Origin: Charina bottae
Lineage: Eukaryota > Chordata > Lepidosauria > Squamata > Charinaidae
Reading direction: 5' to 3'
DNA length: 64,000 bases
NCBI GenBank assembly: GCA_023362775.1
Contig: JALMGJ010000020.1
Span: 4,650,001-4,714,000 of the forward strand
Below the pieces are notes generated by a model. The model was not told the DNA's origin. It saw nothing but the letters and a program-made list of their open reading frames with translations, and ran no database searches. Positions 10,084 through 18,940 of this stretch are shown here, piece after piece (within the stretch, counting starts at the first letter, position 1; the number at the start of each line of letters is the position of its first letter). A program made the translations under genes and the position numbers.

Positions 10084-10222
10084 TCAAGGAACTATTAACT
10101 CAGTCAATCAACCAAGCAGCACACAACAACCCAATCAAGGTACTACCAAGGAGAGTACAACACCCCCGCCAACACAGGCAAGACAAGCCAGGGTATATAA
10201 ACAGAGAGCAAGTCCCACTCCC

Positions 10223-10274
10223 TTTTCGCACTGAAGATGTTGCCTAGCCTGGCAATGAAACGTCTGCAAGAAAA
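10223..10274 (+). ncRNA. Hammerhead-ribozyme-like motif of the PLE
   Basis: CTGAAGA (10231-10237) and GAAAC (10257-10261) flank a 6-bp stem II, 10239-10244 with 10251-10256, and are followed by GTC (10262-10264), a typical cleavage triplet. Stem I can form between 10228-10230 and 10265-10267, and between 10223-10227 and 10270-10274. Stem III would be the minimal AC/GU, which in known PLE ribozymes works as a dimer. One extra base (10238) sits between CTGAAGA and stem II, so activity is uncertain. Hammerhead motifs in PLEs are established; this assignment is by eye. Confidence 0.6.
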
Positions 10275-10379
10275 CAAGGCTCAGAGAGCACCATGGACTC
10301 CACAGTTATTAGTCATTTGACCATATCAAGAAACTACAATCAATACTAAGAAAAAGGTAGAACTTATTCATATTATACC

Positions 10380-11060
10380 ATCACCCCTGCAATCAACCTC
10401 TGTTCTAGGTGATCCATCCTATTATGGATGGTCTTCAATATAAAAGACACAGTTGCTTAGTAATATGAGACTTTGTTCCCTGCAAAAAGTACAATTTATT
10501 CTGAGTGTCCCAGTATGCCTTAGATTTTAAGAAAGGATCTAGGCGATCAGCTCTTGCTGCAAAATATAATTTATAATCAGATAGGATATGTGGAAGGTCG
10601 TCAACAGCTGGAGCACCTTGTATATATAAATCTCTCTGCAAAAAAATCTCAGTGAAACCTCCGGTACCTTATCACAGGATTGAGTTGTTCAAAATGTGTT
10701 CTAGAGAAAGGTCTTCTAAGGTGCTGGGCATGTAAATTGTTAAATACTTTTCTATCTGGAAAATCGATTTATGTTGTCCCAGCCTCTTGAAAGACTTAGC
10801 ACATTTAAGAGATGCTATGTTGCCTTGGGCAGCAACATCCAGGACACTTTGTTTGAAACTTTTCTTGACCAGAAAGTCTGTTTGAACAGAGAGTTGAACA
10901 GAAACTCTGTATTGTGAAATGGTATTTGTACATTTCTAGCAAAATGAACCAATACAATTAAATCCATGTCCGAACAGTAGCAGATAAGGATGGAAGAGCT
11001 ATTTTGAATTTGAAAAGGGATGTTTTGAATGTGATAAAACAAATGAATTGAAAATATTTT
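10380..11060 (-). pseudogene. LINE ORF2 C-terminal remnant (I/Vingi-like family?)
   Basis: On the minus strand one frame gives DLYIQGAPAVDDLPHILSDY and later AYWDTQNKLYFLQGTKSHIT. The second piece lines up with THWESHIRTTYFMCGQDPKI followed by TYNTALYLSKSIR at 44362-44571 (plus). Two independent copies with a shared C-terminal pattern indicate one LINE family, but I cannot name the clade with confidence. Several frames are broken. Upstream minus-strand sequence to 11060 (LVKKSFKQSVLDVAAQGNIA in a shifted frame) probably belongs to the same element. Confidence 0.5.
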
Positions 11061-11720
11061 GCATACCATTCATTTAAAACAAAATTGTTTCTCTGCTTTG
11101 CTTATTTGTTTGAAATAGGATTTCTAGACAGCCAGGAATTAAATAGTGAGCTTGCCATATGCTTGTCTTCTATACTAGTCTTTAAAAAGCAAGAGCAAAA
11201 CAATTTTCCATGTACTGTTTCCAGCAAAGGCTATGTATTCTATACTTGTGGAATAAAATATTTGGCATTCAGGGGGTGATTTTGTATTTATAAGACAGGT
11301 TCGTAATGATTTAGCATTACTTAACATTCACTTAAAATCTATTGTCAGATATTTTTCTGATTCATTTTGTCTAATTATTTTGTTTAATAGAAAGAAAAAG
11401 ATAATGCTGTTTTGGGCTTGTACTCAAAACACTGCTCAAATCACAGAAAGTGGTTAAAATGGTTCTAAAGGAATATTTTTTATAACTAGGATACCTAGTT
11501 TGTCTGGTAATAATCTTTTCCTGGGGGGAAAAATGCCCCAGTGATGATACAAAGAATGGTTACAAATGGTTCTTAGTTGGCCTTCCATCCATGCAAGTCT
11601 TACAAGAATAAAAATCTAGTGAGTAGGTGGCATACAACGTTTTGCAAATAAAGAAGTTGTAAGTAAAGAAATATGGAAAATCATAATGTCCAGGCAGTTA
11701 CATGCAGAGTCAAACAGTAC
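11060..11720. other. No gene or recognised repeat
   Basis: AT-rich sequence with one 64-codon ORF lacking recognisable features. Confidence 0.4.
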
Positions 11721-11724
11721 TTCA

Positions 11725-11890
11725 AATATCTCAGTAGCAAGCCATCAAGGTCAAATCCAGCACTTTGAACTGATCACAGGAACGCATGAGTGCTGTTGGT
11801 AAAGCACAGGCACAATTTAAGGTTAATATGCAGTGTCAAACAATCTCTTGGGAGCTCCGTTTGATACTAAAGGTACCTAAATGTATCATT
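11725..11890 (-). mobile_element. Diverged L2/CR1 fragment
   Basis: The plus-strand phrase GCCATCAAGGTCAAATCCAG then CACTTTGAACTGATCACAGG parallels 772-806 (AAAGGTCATAACCAACACC, TTGAATTGGTCCCGGAAGC), the complement of the ORF2 segment FKVLVMTFKALHG. It is short and degraded. Confidence 0.5.
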
Positions 11891-11999
11891 ATATTAATCA
11901 GGGATTATTGCAGGCAGCGCACCACCAACTGGGCCAGTCTTTATTGGATGGAGTTCAGTGTATTGGCCATCATTCAGTCGCTGGGAGTAGGGTGGTGTA

Positions 12000-12000
12000 G

Positions 12001-12040
<40 letters not shown>

Positions 12041-12041
12041 G
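12000..12041. repeat. (ATC)n microsatellite
   Basis: About a dozen uninterrupted ATC units. On the plus strand this reads as poly-isoleucine in a chance ORF. Confidence 0.9.
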
Positions 12042-12059
12042 TTGTCATCTAAGAATGTT

Positions 12060-12705
12060 AGATGAATAAGCATTTCTATTGAAGCACAAAGTGGTATTAA
12101 TTGATGTCATACTCATTATTGACAGTTTTGTTTTGTCCTTCACCAATTCACTCTTGTGTATTAATTAATGCTCAACTAGTGCTCAAGCAGGATGTTCAGT
12201 GATTTCTGAAAGTGCATGAAACCAGTTATGACTAAAGCCATTGTGATGAATACCAAACAAATTTAGAACAACGCGACACAGTCCAAATATTGCCTGAGTC
12301 ATTATCCATTATCAACACACTTTTCAATATATTTGGAAGTGTATGCTATTTTAACACCTAAAATGGATTTTATCCTCAAGTGTATATTGTTCTTACACTG
12401 ACAATTCTACATGTGAATACAGCTTAATTGCCTGTCTCTTTCACAGTAATGAAATGTACAAGTAAGAGGCAGTTGTGAAGCTAATGTAAATGGTTTATAA
12501 TCGAAATGCTGTAATTGTAGGTAGTCTTATAAAAGTGTCAAGTGATTAATAAAGGAGCTCTGATACAGTATCTGTGACATGACAAGGTAACAAAGGAAAG
12601 GGAAATTAATGAAAATATTCTTGTTTCAAAGTAATTTTAAATGTACAGTAAGTTCAAAGCATCTATCTCTGAAGCAAAAAGATGTTAATCCAAAGCAGAA
12701 GTTTT
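12060..12705. other. No gene or recognised repeat
   Basis: AT-rich sequence with no ORF above noise level and no terminal repeats noticed. Confidence 0.4.
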
Positions 12706-12709
12706 AATC

Positions 12710-12950
12710 ATTATTAGTTATTTTTGGAGTGATATTTTGTATATATTAAATAATATGTTAAATAAGAAGGGAGCAAGTAAACAGCCCTGTTTAACTCCTC
12801 TCTCCAATAAGATAGGGTCTGACAAGGACCCTTGTGGGCCTTTGAAAGGACACTAAGTTCTCCTACTTCCTTTTCTAATGACTTTCCGAAAGAGCTTGTT
12901 AACTGCTTTACAGCTGTTAGACACCTTTGGATCGACAAGTTTCACAGCAC
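12710..12950 (-). pseudogene. LINE reverse-transcriptase fragment
   Basis: One minus-strand frame reads GVKQGCLLAPFLFNILFN, a recognisable non-LTR reverse-transcriptase motif (the GxxQGxxLSPxLFN box upstream of the catalytic Asp pair). Neighbouring segments lie in other frames, with stops, so it is a decayed scrap. The clade is unclear. Confidence 0.6.
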
Positions 12951-13047
12951 TGGGTGAGTTTCCTTCTATTGGTAGTGAAATAAAGTTTTAATTACAAGTT
13001 TAAGAACTTAAAAAAAATTTTTTTGGAATAAACAACAAAAGGTTGAT

Positions 13048-13480
13048 AAGAATAGAATAGAATAGAATAGAATAGAATAGAATAGAATAGAATAGAACAG
13101 AACAGAACAGAACTTTATTGTCATTCCACATATACACAAGGTGCACATTGAAATGAAATTTCATTACAATTGGCTCAACCGATAAATTTAGAATACCATA
13201 ATTACCATATATATAATATATGTTCATTGCCCATTCCAACCCTCCAATCTTTATCCCCAATAAATATCTACACACAGCATATATAACCATAACGTAAGAG
13301 GGGATTATTAAAAGTTCAGGAGTTTAATGGCCCAGGGGACAAAACTATTGCCTAATCTGGCTGTTCTACATCGAATACAGCGGAACCTTTTCCCGGAGGG
13401 TAACAAGGAGAACAAGCCATAATGAGGGTGGGAGGGGTTACTAACAATCTTTTGGGCTCTAGACAGACAAACTTTGACAT
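13048..13480 (-). mobile_element. Unclassified retroposon-like repeat with (TTCTA)n tail
   Basis: On the minus strand the sequence ends GTGGAATGACAATAAAGTTC, followed by TTCTG and TTCTA pentamers (13048-13112). AATAAA just before a tandem tail is the layout of a LINE-type 3' end. The body contains GGCCCAGGGGACAAAACTAT, GGCTGTTCTACATCGAATAC and CGGAACCTTTTCCCGGAGGG. Phrases like these recur in fish and reptile repeats from memory, but I cannot name the family. Confidence 0.55.
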
Positions 13481-13512
13481 TAGAAAGTTACAAATGAACT
13501 AAGGGTCCAGAA

Positions 13513-13732
13513 GAGAGCCAGTTTGGTGTAGTGGTTAAGGCATTAGGCTAGAAACCAGGAGACTGTGAGTTTTAGTCCCACCTTAGGCACAAAGCCAGCT
13601 GGGTGACCTTGGGCCAGTCACTTTCTCTCAGCCCTAGGAAGGAGGCAATCACACCAATTCTGAAGAATTTTGCCAAGAAAACTGCAGGGACTTGTCCAGG
13701 TAGTCTCTGAGAATCAGACAAGATTGAACAGA
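13513..13732 (+). mobile_element. tRNA-derived SINE, tail type A
   Basis: A nearly complete copy: GAGAGCCAGTTTGGTGTAGT, a tRNA-like A box, B-box region GTGAGTTTTAGTCCCACC, GACCTTGGGCCAGTC, then tail TTTTGCCAAGAAAACTGCAG and GGACTTGTCCAGGTAGTC. It is inserted just after the AATAAA-tailed repeat. Confidence 0.85.
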
Positions 13733-13973
13733 TTTTTTAAAAAAGGGTCCAGATAAATTTGAAATAAGATTTTGGAATTAATTATAAAGAATCCTTCCCA
13801 TGGGAAAATACTTTTGTTTTGAATTTTTGTAAAAGAAACCATAAGATTTTAAAAAAATTGGACACTAGAGGGAACTAAAGATTACAATTAAAGAAGAACA
13901 CATAAACTCAACTTACAATTACAGAATGAAGCAAAATTCTAACATTTGACATACTGAAGGATATTTTTGAACA

Positions 13974-14402
13974 ATGGACTCAGAAATTAATTTTAATAGT
14001 GTCAACAGAGACTTTATGGAGAGACTGTGTCTGACATATGTTATGGAAGAGGAACAAGTTCTACCTGACAAGACTGAGACTGAATTGAAAGTGGATTTAC
14101 AAATGACAGGCTACAAGAATGACATGGAAAAAGGTGTTACACTGGACATACAAAAGAAACCGGCTGATCTCTTAATAATTAAAGGGGATATGCAAGCCAT
14201 AAACCAAGAGTATGACCTGGATAATTTTCCTATATTGGATTTACAAAAGAGGCTTGTTAACGTTTTGAAGAATCTCATGAGAAGGGACAAAGAAAAAATG
14301 AAAAGAAATCAAGTTCTACGACATTATTTGAATGGACTAAATATTAAGCTTGTTAGAAATAAAAGGAAGGAATATAAAGTTGGTTTATTTGATAAAGGTT
14401 AA
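13974..14402 (+). CDS. Unidentified 142-codon ORF of an L1-tailed element
   Basis: I do not recognise this protein. It is charged (rich in Lys, Glu and Asp) with no signal peptide or membrane segment. It has a LQKKPADLLIIKG-like middle (residues about 62-74) and a strongly basic C-terminus, MRRDKEKMKRNQVLRHYL to RNKRKEYKVGLFDKG. That C-terminus matches VKRNQILEQYLNKLKIK and RSKRKEYKVGLFVQG on the minus strand at 43383-43601. A shared protein end in two distant copies shows it belongs to a dispersed element rather than a host gene. It could be the end of an L1-type ORF1 or a separate RNA-binding protein. The start ATG is the first in frame. Confidence 0.5.
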   Translation: MDSEINFNSVNRDFMERLCLTYVMEEEQVLPDKTETELKVDLQMTGYKNDMEKGVTLDIQKKPADLLIIKGDMQAINQEYDLDNFPILDLQKRLVNVLKNLMRRDKEKMKRNQVLRHYLNGLNIKLVRNKRKEYKVGLFDKG

Positions 14403-14589
14403 AAATAGATATGTTGTTATGTCTGGTAACCGTTAATGGACTTTTGCTGACACCAATACTGAAATGACAATGTGTTATGAATTTTTTTTTTATAGATAAG
14501 AGGGGATATGGGAAGAAGAGATCATTTGTTGTATTTTAAGAGGAGGTGATAAGTTACTAAAATTGTTTATACTTGTGATGAATGTGGGA

Positions 14590-14760
14590 AGTCATTTCTT
14601 TATACATTTCTTTTCTTTTTCTTTACTATATCTTACTTTTCTTTCTATTCTACTTCTGCTTCTATTTCTACTAATACTTCTACTTCTATTTTTTCTTTTT
14701 TGTTTCTTTTCTGCACCTTTTACTCTTTCTTTTTATTCTTCTACCTTTTTCCAGTTTGTA
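14590..14760. repeat. Pyrimidine-rich tract in the element's 3' UTR
   Basis: A long run of TTC, TTTCT and ACTTCTATT units on the plus strand. Equivalent tracts lie at 51840-51910 (plus) and, complemented, at 43080-43160, each just before an AATAAA-like terminus. Confidence 0.8.
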
Positions 14761-15449
14761 TTAGTTTTTACTGTTGTAATTATAATCTTTAATAAAATTA
14801 CTATATAAAAAAAGAAAACATTTGGATGGGATTCAGGTTTGTAATGGCTAATTTTCTGATTATTGCATTTACGGTCCATCAAGGCAGTACCCTGGGAATA
14901 TCTTTTGTAGCAATGGGACTGAGAAATGGTGACTGGCACAAAACATGGCCAAGTCAGGACTTGAATTTTAGTTTTCTTGGTCTCTATCCAACATCATGAG
15001 CACTGCAACACCCATCACCATGTCATAATTTGTTTATGTTATATATGTTTGTTATGCTACATGTTATGTAAAGTCAACTTTTGAGTTGTGAATTTAACCA
15101 ATTATGGTTCATTCATCAATCCATGAATAAACACGGTTTATACAATGTATGAATCAAACAGCTATTTCTTCTAGCCCTTTCCCCTTTCTGTTTTCTCACT
15201 ATTTCATCCTCATTTTTTGTTTTCCTTACACATTGAAATTGTTTGCCATGGTGAAAACAAACACTATTTTTGAGCTGCAGATAGCCACTACTACTGGCTC
15301 TGCTTATTTCTCAATTACTCTTTCTGGATACTATTTTTTATGTCCATCAGTAACCTAGAAGCTCTCAGGACTGTTGACAAAGACCACAGGAGAGATGTGG
15401 GAGCCATTTTTGGGTGGCAAAAATTGGAAGACTCTTACCATACTGGCAT

Positions 15450-15672
15450 TATTTTCCTCTTGGGGGTGGTTGGCTTAGTGGTGTCCTCCTTTTAAGATCT
15501 TACCATCATTTGGATTTTTACTATTTATTATTGGATGTATTTTAAGATTTATAGGTTTTTAGTTTTAATATTTTATTGTAAACCACCCAGAGTCTACTTT
15601 GTAGAGATGGGCGGTGATAAATTTGACAAATAACTAACTAACTAACTAACTAACTAAATAAATAAATAAATT
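15450..15672 (+). mobile_element. L2/CR1-clade LINE 3' UTR
   Basis: It contains TTCCTCTTGGGGGTGGTTGG, GTAAACCACCCAGAGTC, AGAGATGGGCGGTGATAAAT and a tail of ACTA then AATA units. The order matches other L2/CR1 3' ends in the window, here lacking the coding part. Confidence 0.8.
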
Positions 15673-15679
15673 ATTTTAC

Positions 15680-16465
15680 AACTATCATCCCACATGTTTC
15701 CTGAACTGGCAATCCTATGTGGAAATGTGGGCATGAGTAGGATCATTCAGAAAAGCTAAGGAAGGAGTATGGTCATAGCAAGTCTACAGCTTCCTATTTC
15801 TCAGCGGCAAACCAGCTGCATCTAGGAAGTACAAAAGCTGAAAAGCAAGGTAAATATTTCTATAGAATATATATCTGAATTATAATCCCTTTCACATGAA
15901 TAATAAGATAGTTGAATAATGGTGACCTTGAGTGTGGCAAGGGCAAAATCAGTATCGGTTTTAATTTTTTTACTGTTTTTATATTTTGTATTTTTATTGT
16001 TATTACTGTTTTCATGTTGTGAGCTGCTGAGAATCTGTATGATTGTGGCAGAATATAAATGTGATATGTAAATAATATAATGTATTTATATACTGTATAA
16101 ATATAAATAAACTGAATAGCTAAGGTAAAAAAAAAAAGGAAGTACCAGGCTAGGCTGGAAAGTCACAACAGCAGCAGCAAAATCTTAGAAGAAGGCAATG
16201 GCAAGACAGTTCTATATTGTTGTCAAGAAAACTTTATGGCTGTGTCCATGACCAGGTGCTGAGCTTCTCAAAGGAGATTTTACCATTTTCATAAACTGCA
16301 AGTTGCAGTTGACTCTAATACCTGTAGCAGATTTCAGTAGGGAGGCGCCTATAGTTGGTGTAAGGTTCTGCATTTCCAAGGCAAAACAGATCCAGCCTGC
16401 TTGGCTATATAGTAGTGACTTCAGCCAAGAAAGTTAACAGCATAATATATTTTGTAATTTTAAAA
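15680..16465. other. No gene or recognised repeat
   Basis: AT-rich sequence. The part near 15955-16130 (TTTTTTTACTGTTTTTATAT to AATAAACTGAATAG) resembles a LINE 3' UTR of uncertain family. Confidence 0.4.
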
Positions 16466-16477
16466 AATCCTTTAATT

Positions 16478-16662
16478 TTTTTCAATCGTGCCTGATCCTC
16501 GGAGACTGCCTGGACAAGTCCCTGCCGTTTTCTTGGCAAGGTTTTTGGGAAGTGGTTTGCCCTTGATTGCTTCCCAGGGCTGAGAGAGAGTGACTGGCCC
16601 AAAGTCACCCAGCCGGCTTTGTGCCTAAGGCAGGAGTAGAACACACGGCCTCCAGTCTGTAG
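16478..16662 (-). mobile_element. tRNA-derived SINE, tail type A, 5' truncated
   Basis: The plus strand reads GCCTGGACAAGTCCCTGCCG, TTTTCTTGGCAAGG, GGCTGAGAGAGAGTGACTGG and GCCTAAGGCAGGAGTAGAAC, the complement of the type-A SINE body. The A-box end is missing. The PLE 3' end begins about 20 bases further on. Confidence 0.8.
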
Positions 16663-16698
16663 CTTGAATCATGTCAACTGGATTTCTATTTTCTCAGT

Positions 16699-16741
16699 GG
16701 AAACGTTTCGCTCCTTATCCAAGAAGCTTCTTCAGTCTGAG
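16699..16741 (-). ncRNA. Hammerhead-ribozyme-like motif of the PLE
   Basis: On the minus strand CTGAAGA (16735-16729) and GAAAC (16709-16705) enclose a 7-bp stem II, GCTTCTT with AAGGAGC, closed by the loop GGAT. Stem I can pair CTCAG (16741-16737) with CTGAG (16697-16693). GAAAC is followed by GTTTC, giving a palindromic stem III suited to dimer formation. As in the copy at 10223, one extra base (16728) lies between the CTGAAGA box and stem II, so cleavage activity is unproven. Confidence 0.6.
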
Positions 16742-16975
16742 CAAAGTTAGTAAGGGAATCCTTAAATATGTTTCTAGGGTGGCTGTGTGACCTTGCACCT
16801 GGGGCTAGGTCATGGTTATTTTTGAGTTATTTCTAAGTCCCTTTTATCATCCAAAGGAGGATTGTTAAGATCACCATGCTGCTGTTGAGCTTGCGAAATG
16901 TTCTTAATCTTCCTAGGCACAGAAGACAAAGCAGGAAGGAAAATTTTATTTTATTTATTTATTTATTTATTGGAT

Positions 16976-18178
16976 TTATCCAATAGGGGATAGATTGTGC
17001 CTGAGGCCCCCACCTCTATTCAAGGAAGGATTTTCCAAGTTGGCATAAATGGACTCCTTGACCCCTCTCTCAAACCACCTATCTTCTCTGTCTAAAATGT
17101 GAACATTAATGTCCTCAAATGAGTGTCCTTTTTCCTTTAGATGAAGATAAACTGCTGACTCTGGTCCTGTGGTGTTACTTCTCCTGTGTTGGGCCATCCT
17201 CCTGTACAAAGGTTGTTTGGTTTCTCCAATGTAGAGTTCAGAGCACTCCTCACTGCACTGCACTGCATACACTACATTGCTTTTCTTGTGTTTTGGAGTT
17301 TGATCTTTGGGGTGTACAAGCCTCTGTCTCAGTGTGTTGGTGGGTTTGAAATATACAGGTATGTGGTGTTTGCCAAATATCCGTTTTATCTTTTCAGACA
17401 CGCCAGCCATGTAGGGAATGACCAGGTTCTTTCGTTTACTCTGAGTCTCAGCCCTATCTGTCGCTGTTTTAAGTCTGGTAGATTTAGATTTGGTGAAGGC
17501 CCAATTTGGATATCCACAGGCCTTCAGAGCTGTTCTCAGGTGCTGATTTTCATTCTTTTTGGGATCCATGGAGGTGGGGATGGTTTCTGCTCTGTGTGAC
17601 AATGTCCTGATGACTCCTAGTTTGTGCTGCAGTGGATGGTGGGAGTCAAACATCAGATATTGATCTGTGTGTGTAGGTTTCCTGTAGATCCCTATTTCTA
17701 GCTTGCCACCGGTCCCAGTGAGGACTTCACAGTCTAGGAATGCCAGTCTGTTGTCCTTGGTGTCTTCTCTGGTGAACCTAATGTTGGCATCTATGGTGTT
17801 TATATGGTCCGTGAAGGCCTGTACTTCCTGGACCTTGATTTTGACCCAGGTGTCATCCACATACCTGAACCAGTGGGTGGGCACCGTTCCCTGGAATGTG
17901 TTGAGTGCTTTCTTCTCCACTTCTTCCATGTATAAATTGGCCACAATGGGTGACACAGGAGAACCCATGGCACAGCCGTGTTTTTGTCTGTAAAAGTCAC
18001 CTCTGTATGAGAAATAAGTGGTGTTAAGACACAGGTCCAGAAGATGGCAGATCTGGTTTGGGTTGAGATGGCTACTCCTTTCAAGGGTGCTGTCCTCTTC
18101 TAGTCTCTTCCTGACAGCGGATAGAGCATGAGTGGTGGGGATGCTGGTGAAAAGGGAGGACACATCAAAGGAGACCAT
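16976..18178 (-). CDS. Penelope-like reverse transcriptase with GIY-YIG endonuclease
   Basis: A 400-codon open frame. The polymerase part shows FDVSSLFTSIP (residues 4-14), GCAMGSPVSPIVANLYME (68-85) and the catalytic YVDD (106-109), then LAFLDCEV and IYRKPTHTDQYL, a pair typical of PLE reverse transcriptases. The C-terminal third has VVYAVQC, LYIGETKQPLYRRMAQHRR and an ESIYANLENPSLNRGGGLRH end, the GIY-YIG nuclease pattern (Tyr, Gly, Arg and the downstream Glu all visible). In the family, reverse transcription is primed at a nick made by this nuclease. The frame stays open upstream of the ATG for about 20 codons until a TAG in the fold-back, so the true start and the N-terminal region are lost. 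No internal stop or frameshift is seen, suggesting a recent insertion. Confidence 0.92.
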   Translation of the reverse strand: MVSFDVSSLFTSIPTTHALSAVRKRLEEDSTLERSSHLNPNQICHLLDLCLNTTYFSYRGDFYRQKHGCAMGSPVSPIVANLYMEEVEKKALNTFQGTVPTHWFRYVDDTWVKIKVQEVQAFTDHINTIDANIRFTREDTKDNRLAFLDCEVLTGTGGKLEIGIYRKPTHTDQYLMFDSHHPLQHKLGVIRTLSHRAETIPTSMDPKKNENQHLRTALKACGYPNWAFTKSKSTRLKTATDRAETQSKRKNLVIPYMAGVSEKIKRIFGKHHIPVYFKPTNTLRQRLVHPKDQTPKHKKSNVVYAVQCSEECSELYIGETKQPLYRRMAQHRRSNTTGPESAVYLHLKEKGHSFEDINVHILDREDRWFERGVKESIYANLENPSLNRGGGLRHNLSPIG

Positions 18179-18254
18179 AGTTTCATCTGTATCCAGTTTC
18201 AGGGTCTTTGCTTTGGAAACAAATTTGCTGTCAGGAAGAGACTAGAAGAGGACA
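18091..18254. repeat. Perfect 28-bp inverted repeat at the PLE 5' break
   Basis: Positions 18091-18118 and 18227-18254 are exact reverse complements, separated by 108 bp. The inner copy is the real coding sequence (residues about 21-30, AVRKRLEEDS on the minus strand). The outer copy is an inverted duplicate that forms the very end of the element and abuts a SINE fragment. Confidence 0.93.
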
Positions 18255-18302
18255 CCAGGTTTCCAGCCTGGTGCCTTAACCACTAGACCAAATTGGCTCT
18301 CT
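18255..18302 (-). mobile_element. tRNA-SINE head fragment
   Basis: The plus strand reads CCAGCCTGGTGCCTTAACCA then ACTAGACCAAATTGGCTCTC, the complement of the A-box end of the tRNA-SINE. Only about 48 bp remain, joined directly to the inverted PLE segment, so the PLE probably inserted into or recombined with this SINE. Confidence 0.75.
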
Positions 18303-18305
18303 TAT

Positions 18306-18940
18306 TCTGTAATTTAATCTTACCTAATTACTGCATACAGTCTCTTTAGTGGTGGTTGGCAACTCAGTGCCACTAAACAGGGCCTGTGATCTCCACTGTT
18401 TTAATTAATTAAAAAATATTAACAGTAGCCAACATTTGTGAGATAGTGTAATGGTATAGCCTCGTGAAAGGTTGGCAGTTCTGTTTTGTAGCAAAGCTTA
18501 GCAGTTCCCAGTGACCTGTGTTCATCATAAAAACATTCTAGTACTTATAAACCCTGCAATAAAATATCTAATACACAGTTTATTTTTCACTCCATAAAGC
18601 AAAAGCATATTGCTCAATTTTAAACTCTCCCTGAACAGATCGTCACTCCCCCATCTCCAAGTGCTACTTGTGCTTTGGGAGGGGGCAAGTAACTTTTTTG
18701 TGCAGAGAGACTAAAATTTTAAATCAATATTTTTCAATGGCTAAAGGTCACAGGAGTGTGTCAGTGACATAACAGTATCACTGAAAGTGGGGAGGGAGAC
18801 AGAACATTTTGGTCATTTTAATCATTTATTGAGGCCTGACTAAAATAATTTTAAACCATTTTTAATCATTTATTGAGGTCTGACTTGAATAATTTAAAAA
18901 AGTAAAGCTAAAAAATTTACTTCCTTTGCCAATCCCCCCC
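18306..18940. other. No gene or recognised repeat
   Basis: A locally duplicated phrase (AATCATTTATTGAGGYCTGACT) occurs at about 18820 and 18864. Nothing else stands out. Confidence 0.45.

Larger units (their letters stand above)
9604..10310 (+). mobile_element. Penelope-like element, 5' truncated, with 3' region
   Basis: The block comprises the GIY-YIG-coding remnant (9604-10083), about 145 bp of 3' sequence, a hammerhead-like motif (10223-10274) and the tail CTCAGAGAGCACCATGGACT to CCACAG. The 5' edge is an abrupt truncation next to another repeat. No reverse-transcriptase part is present. Confidence 0.8.
13750..14815 (+). mobile_element. Short-ORF retroelement with L1-like tail, copy 1
   Basis: The unit consists of an AT-rich leader, one ORF (13974-14402), a 3' UTR ending in a 180-bp pyrimidine-rich tract and the terminal AATAAAATTACTATATAAAA. 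A second, reverse copy (43010-43880) shares both ORF and tail. The tail also resembles the end of the L1 at 51840-51955. No reverse transcriptase is present. A non-autonomous element using L1, comparable in concept to mammalian HAL1, is the working reading. Confidence 0.55.
16690..18254 (-). mobile_element. Penelope-like element, RT plus GIY-YIG, 5' truncated
   Basis: Reading leftward: a 28-bp inverted duplication at the 5' break, the fused RT and GIY-YIG ORF, about 235 bp of 3' sequence and a hammerhead-like motif. A TTTA-type array (16945-16973) lies right behind the stop codon. The element is the best preserved autonomous-type relic in the window, yet it lacks its N-terminal part. Confidence 0.9.

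Noticed and set aside
14563..14808. 81-codon ORF rich in Leu and Phe resembling a membrane protein
   Set aside because: It is the pyrimidine-rich 3' UTR tract of the L1-tailed element; the hydrophobicity comes from TTC/CTT/TTT codons.
17119..17993. Plus-strand ORFs opposite the PLE protein
   Set aside because: They are antisense shadows of the 400-codon PLE frame, which has clear RT and nuclease motifs.
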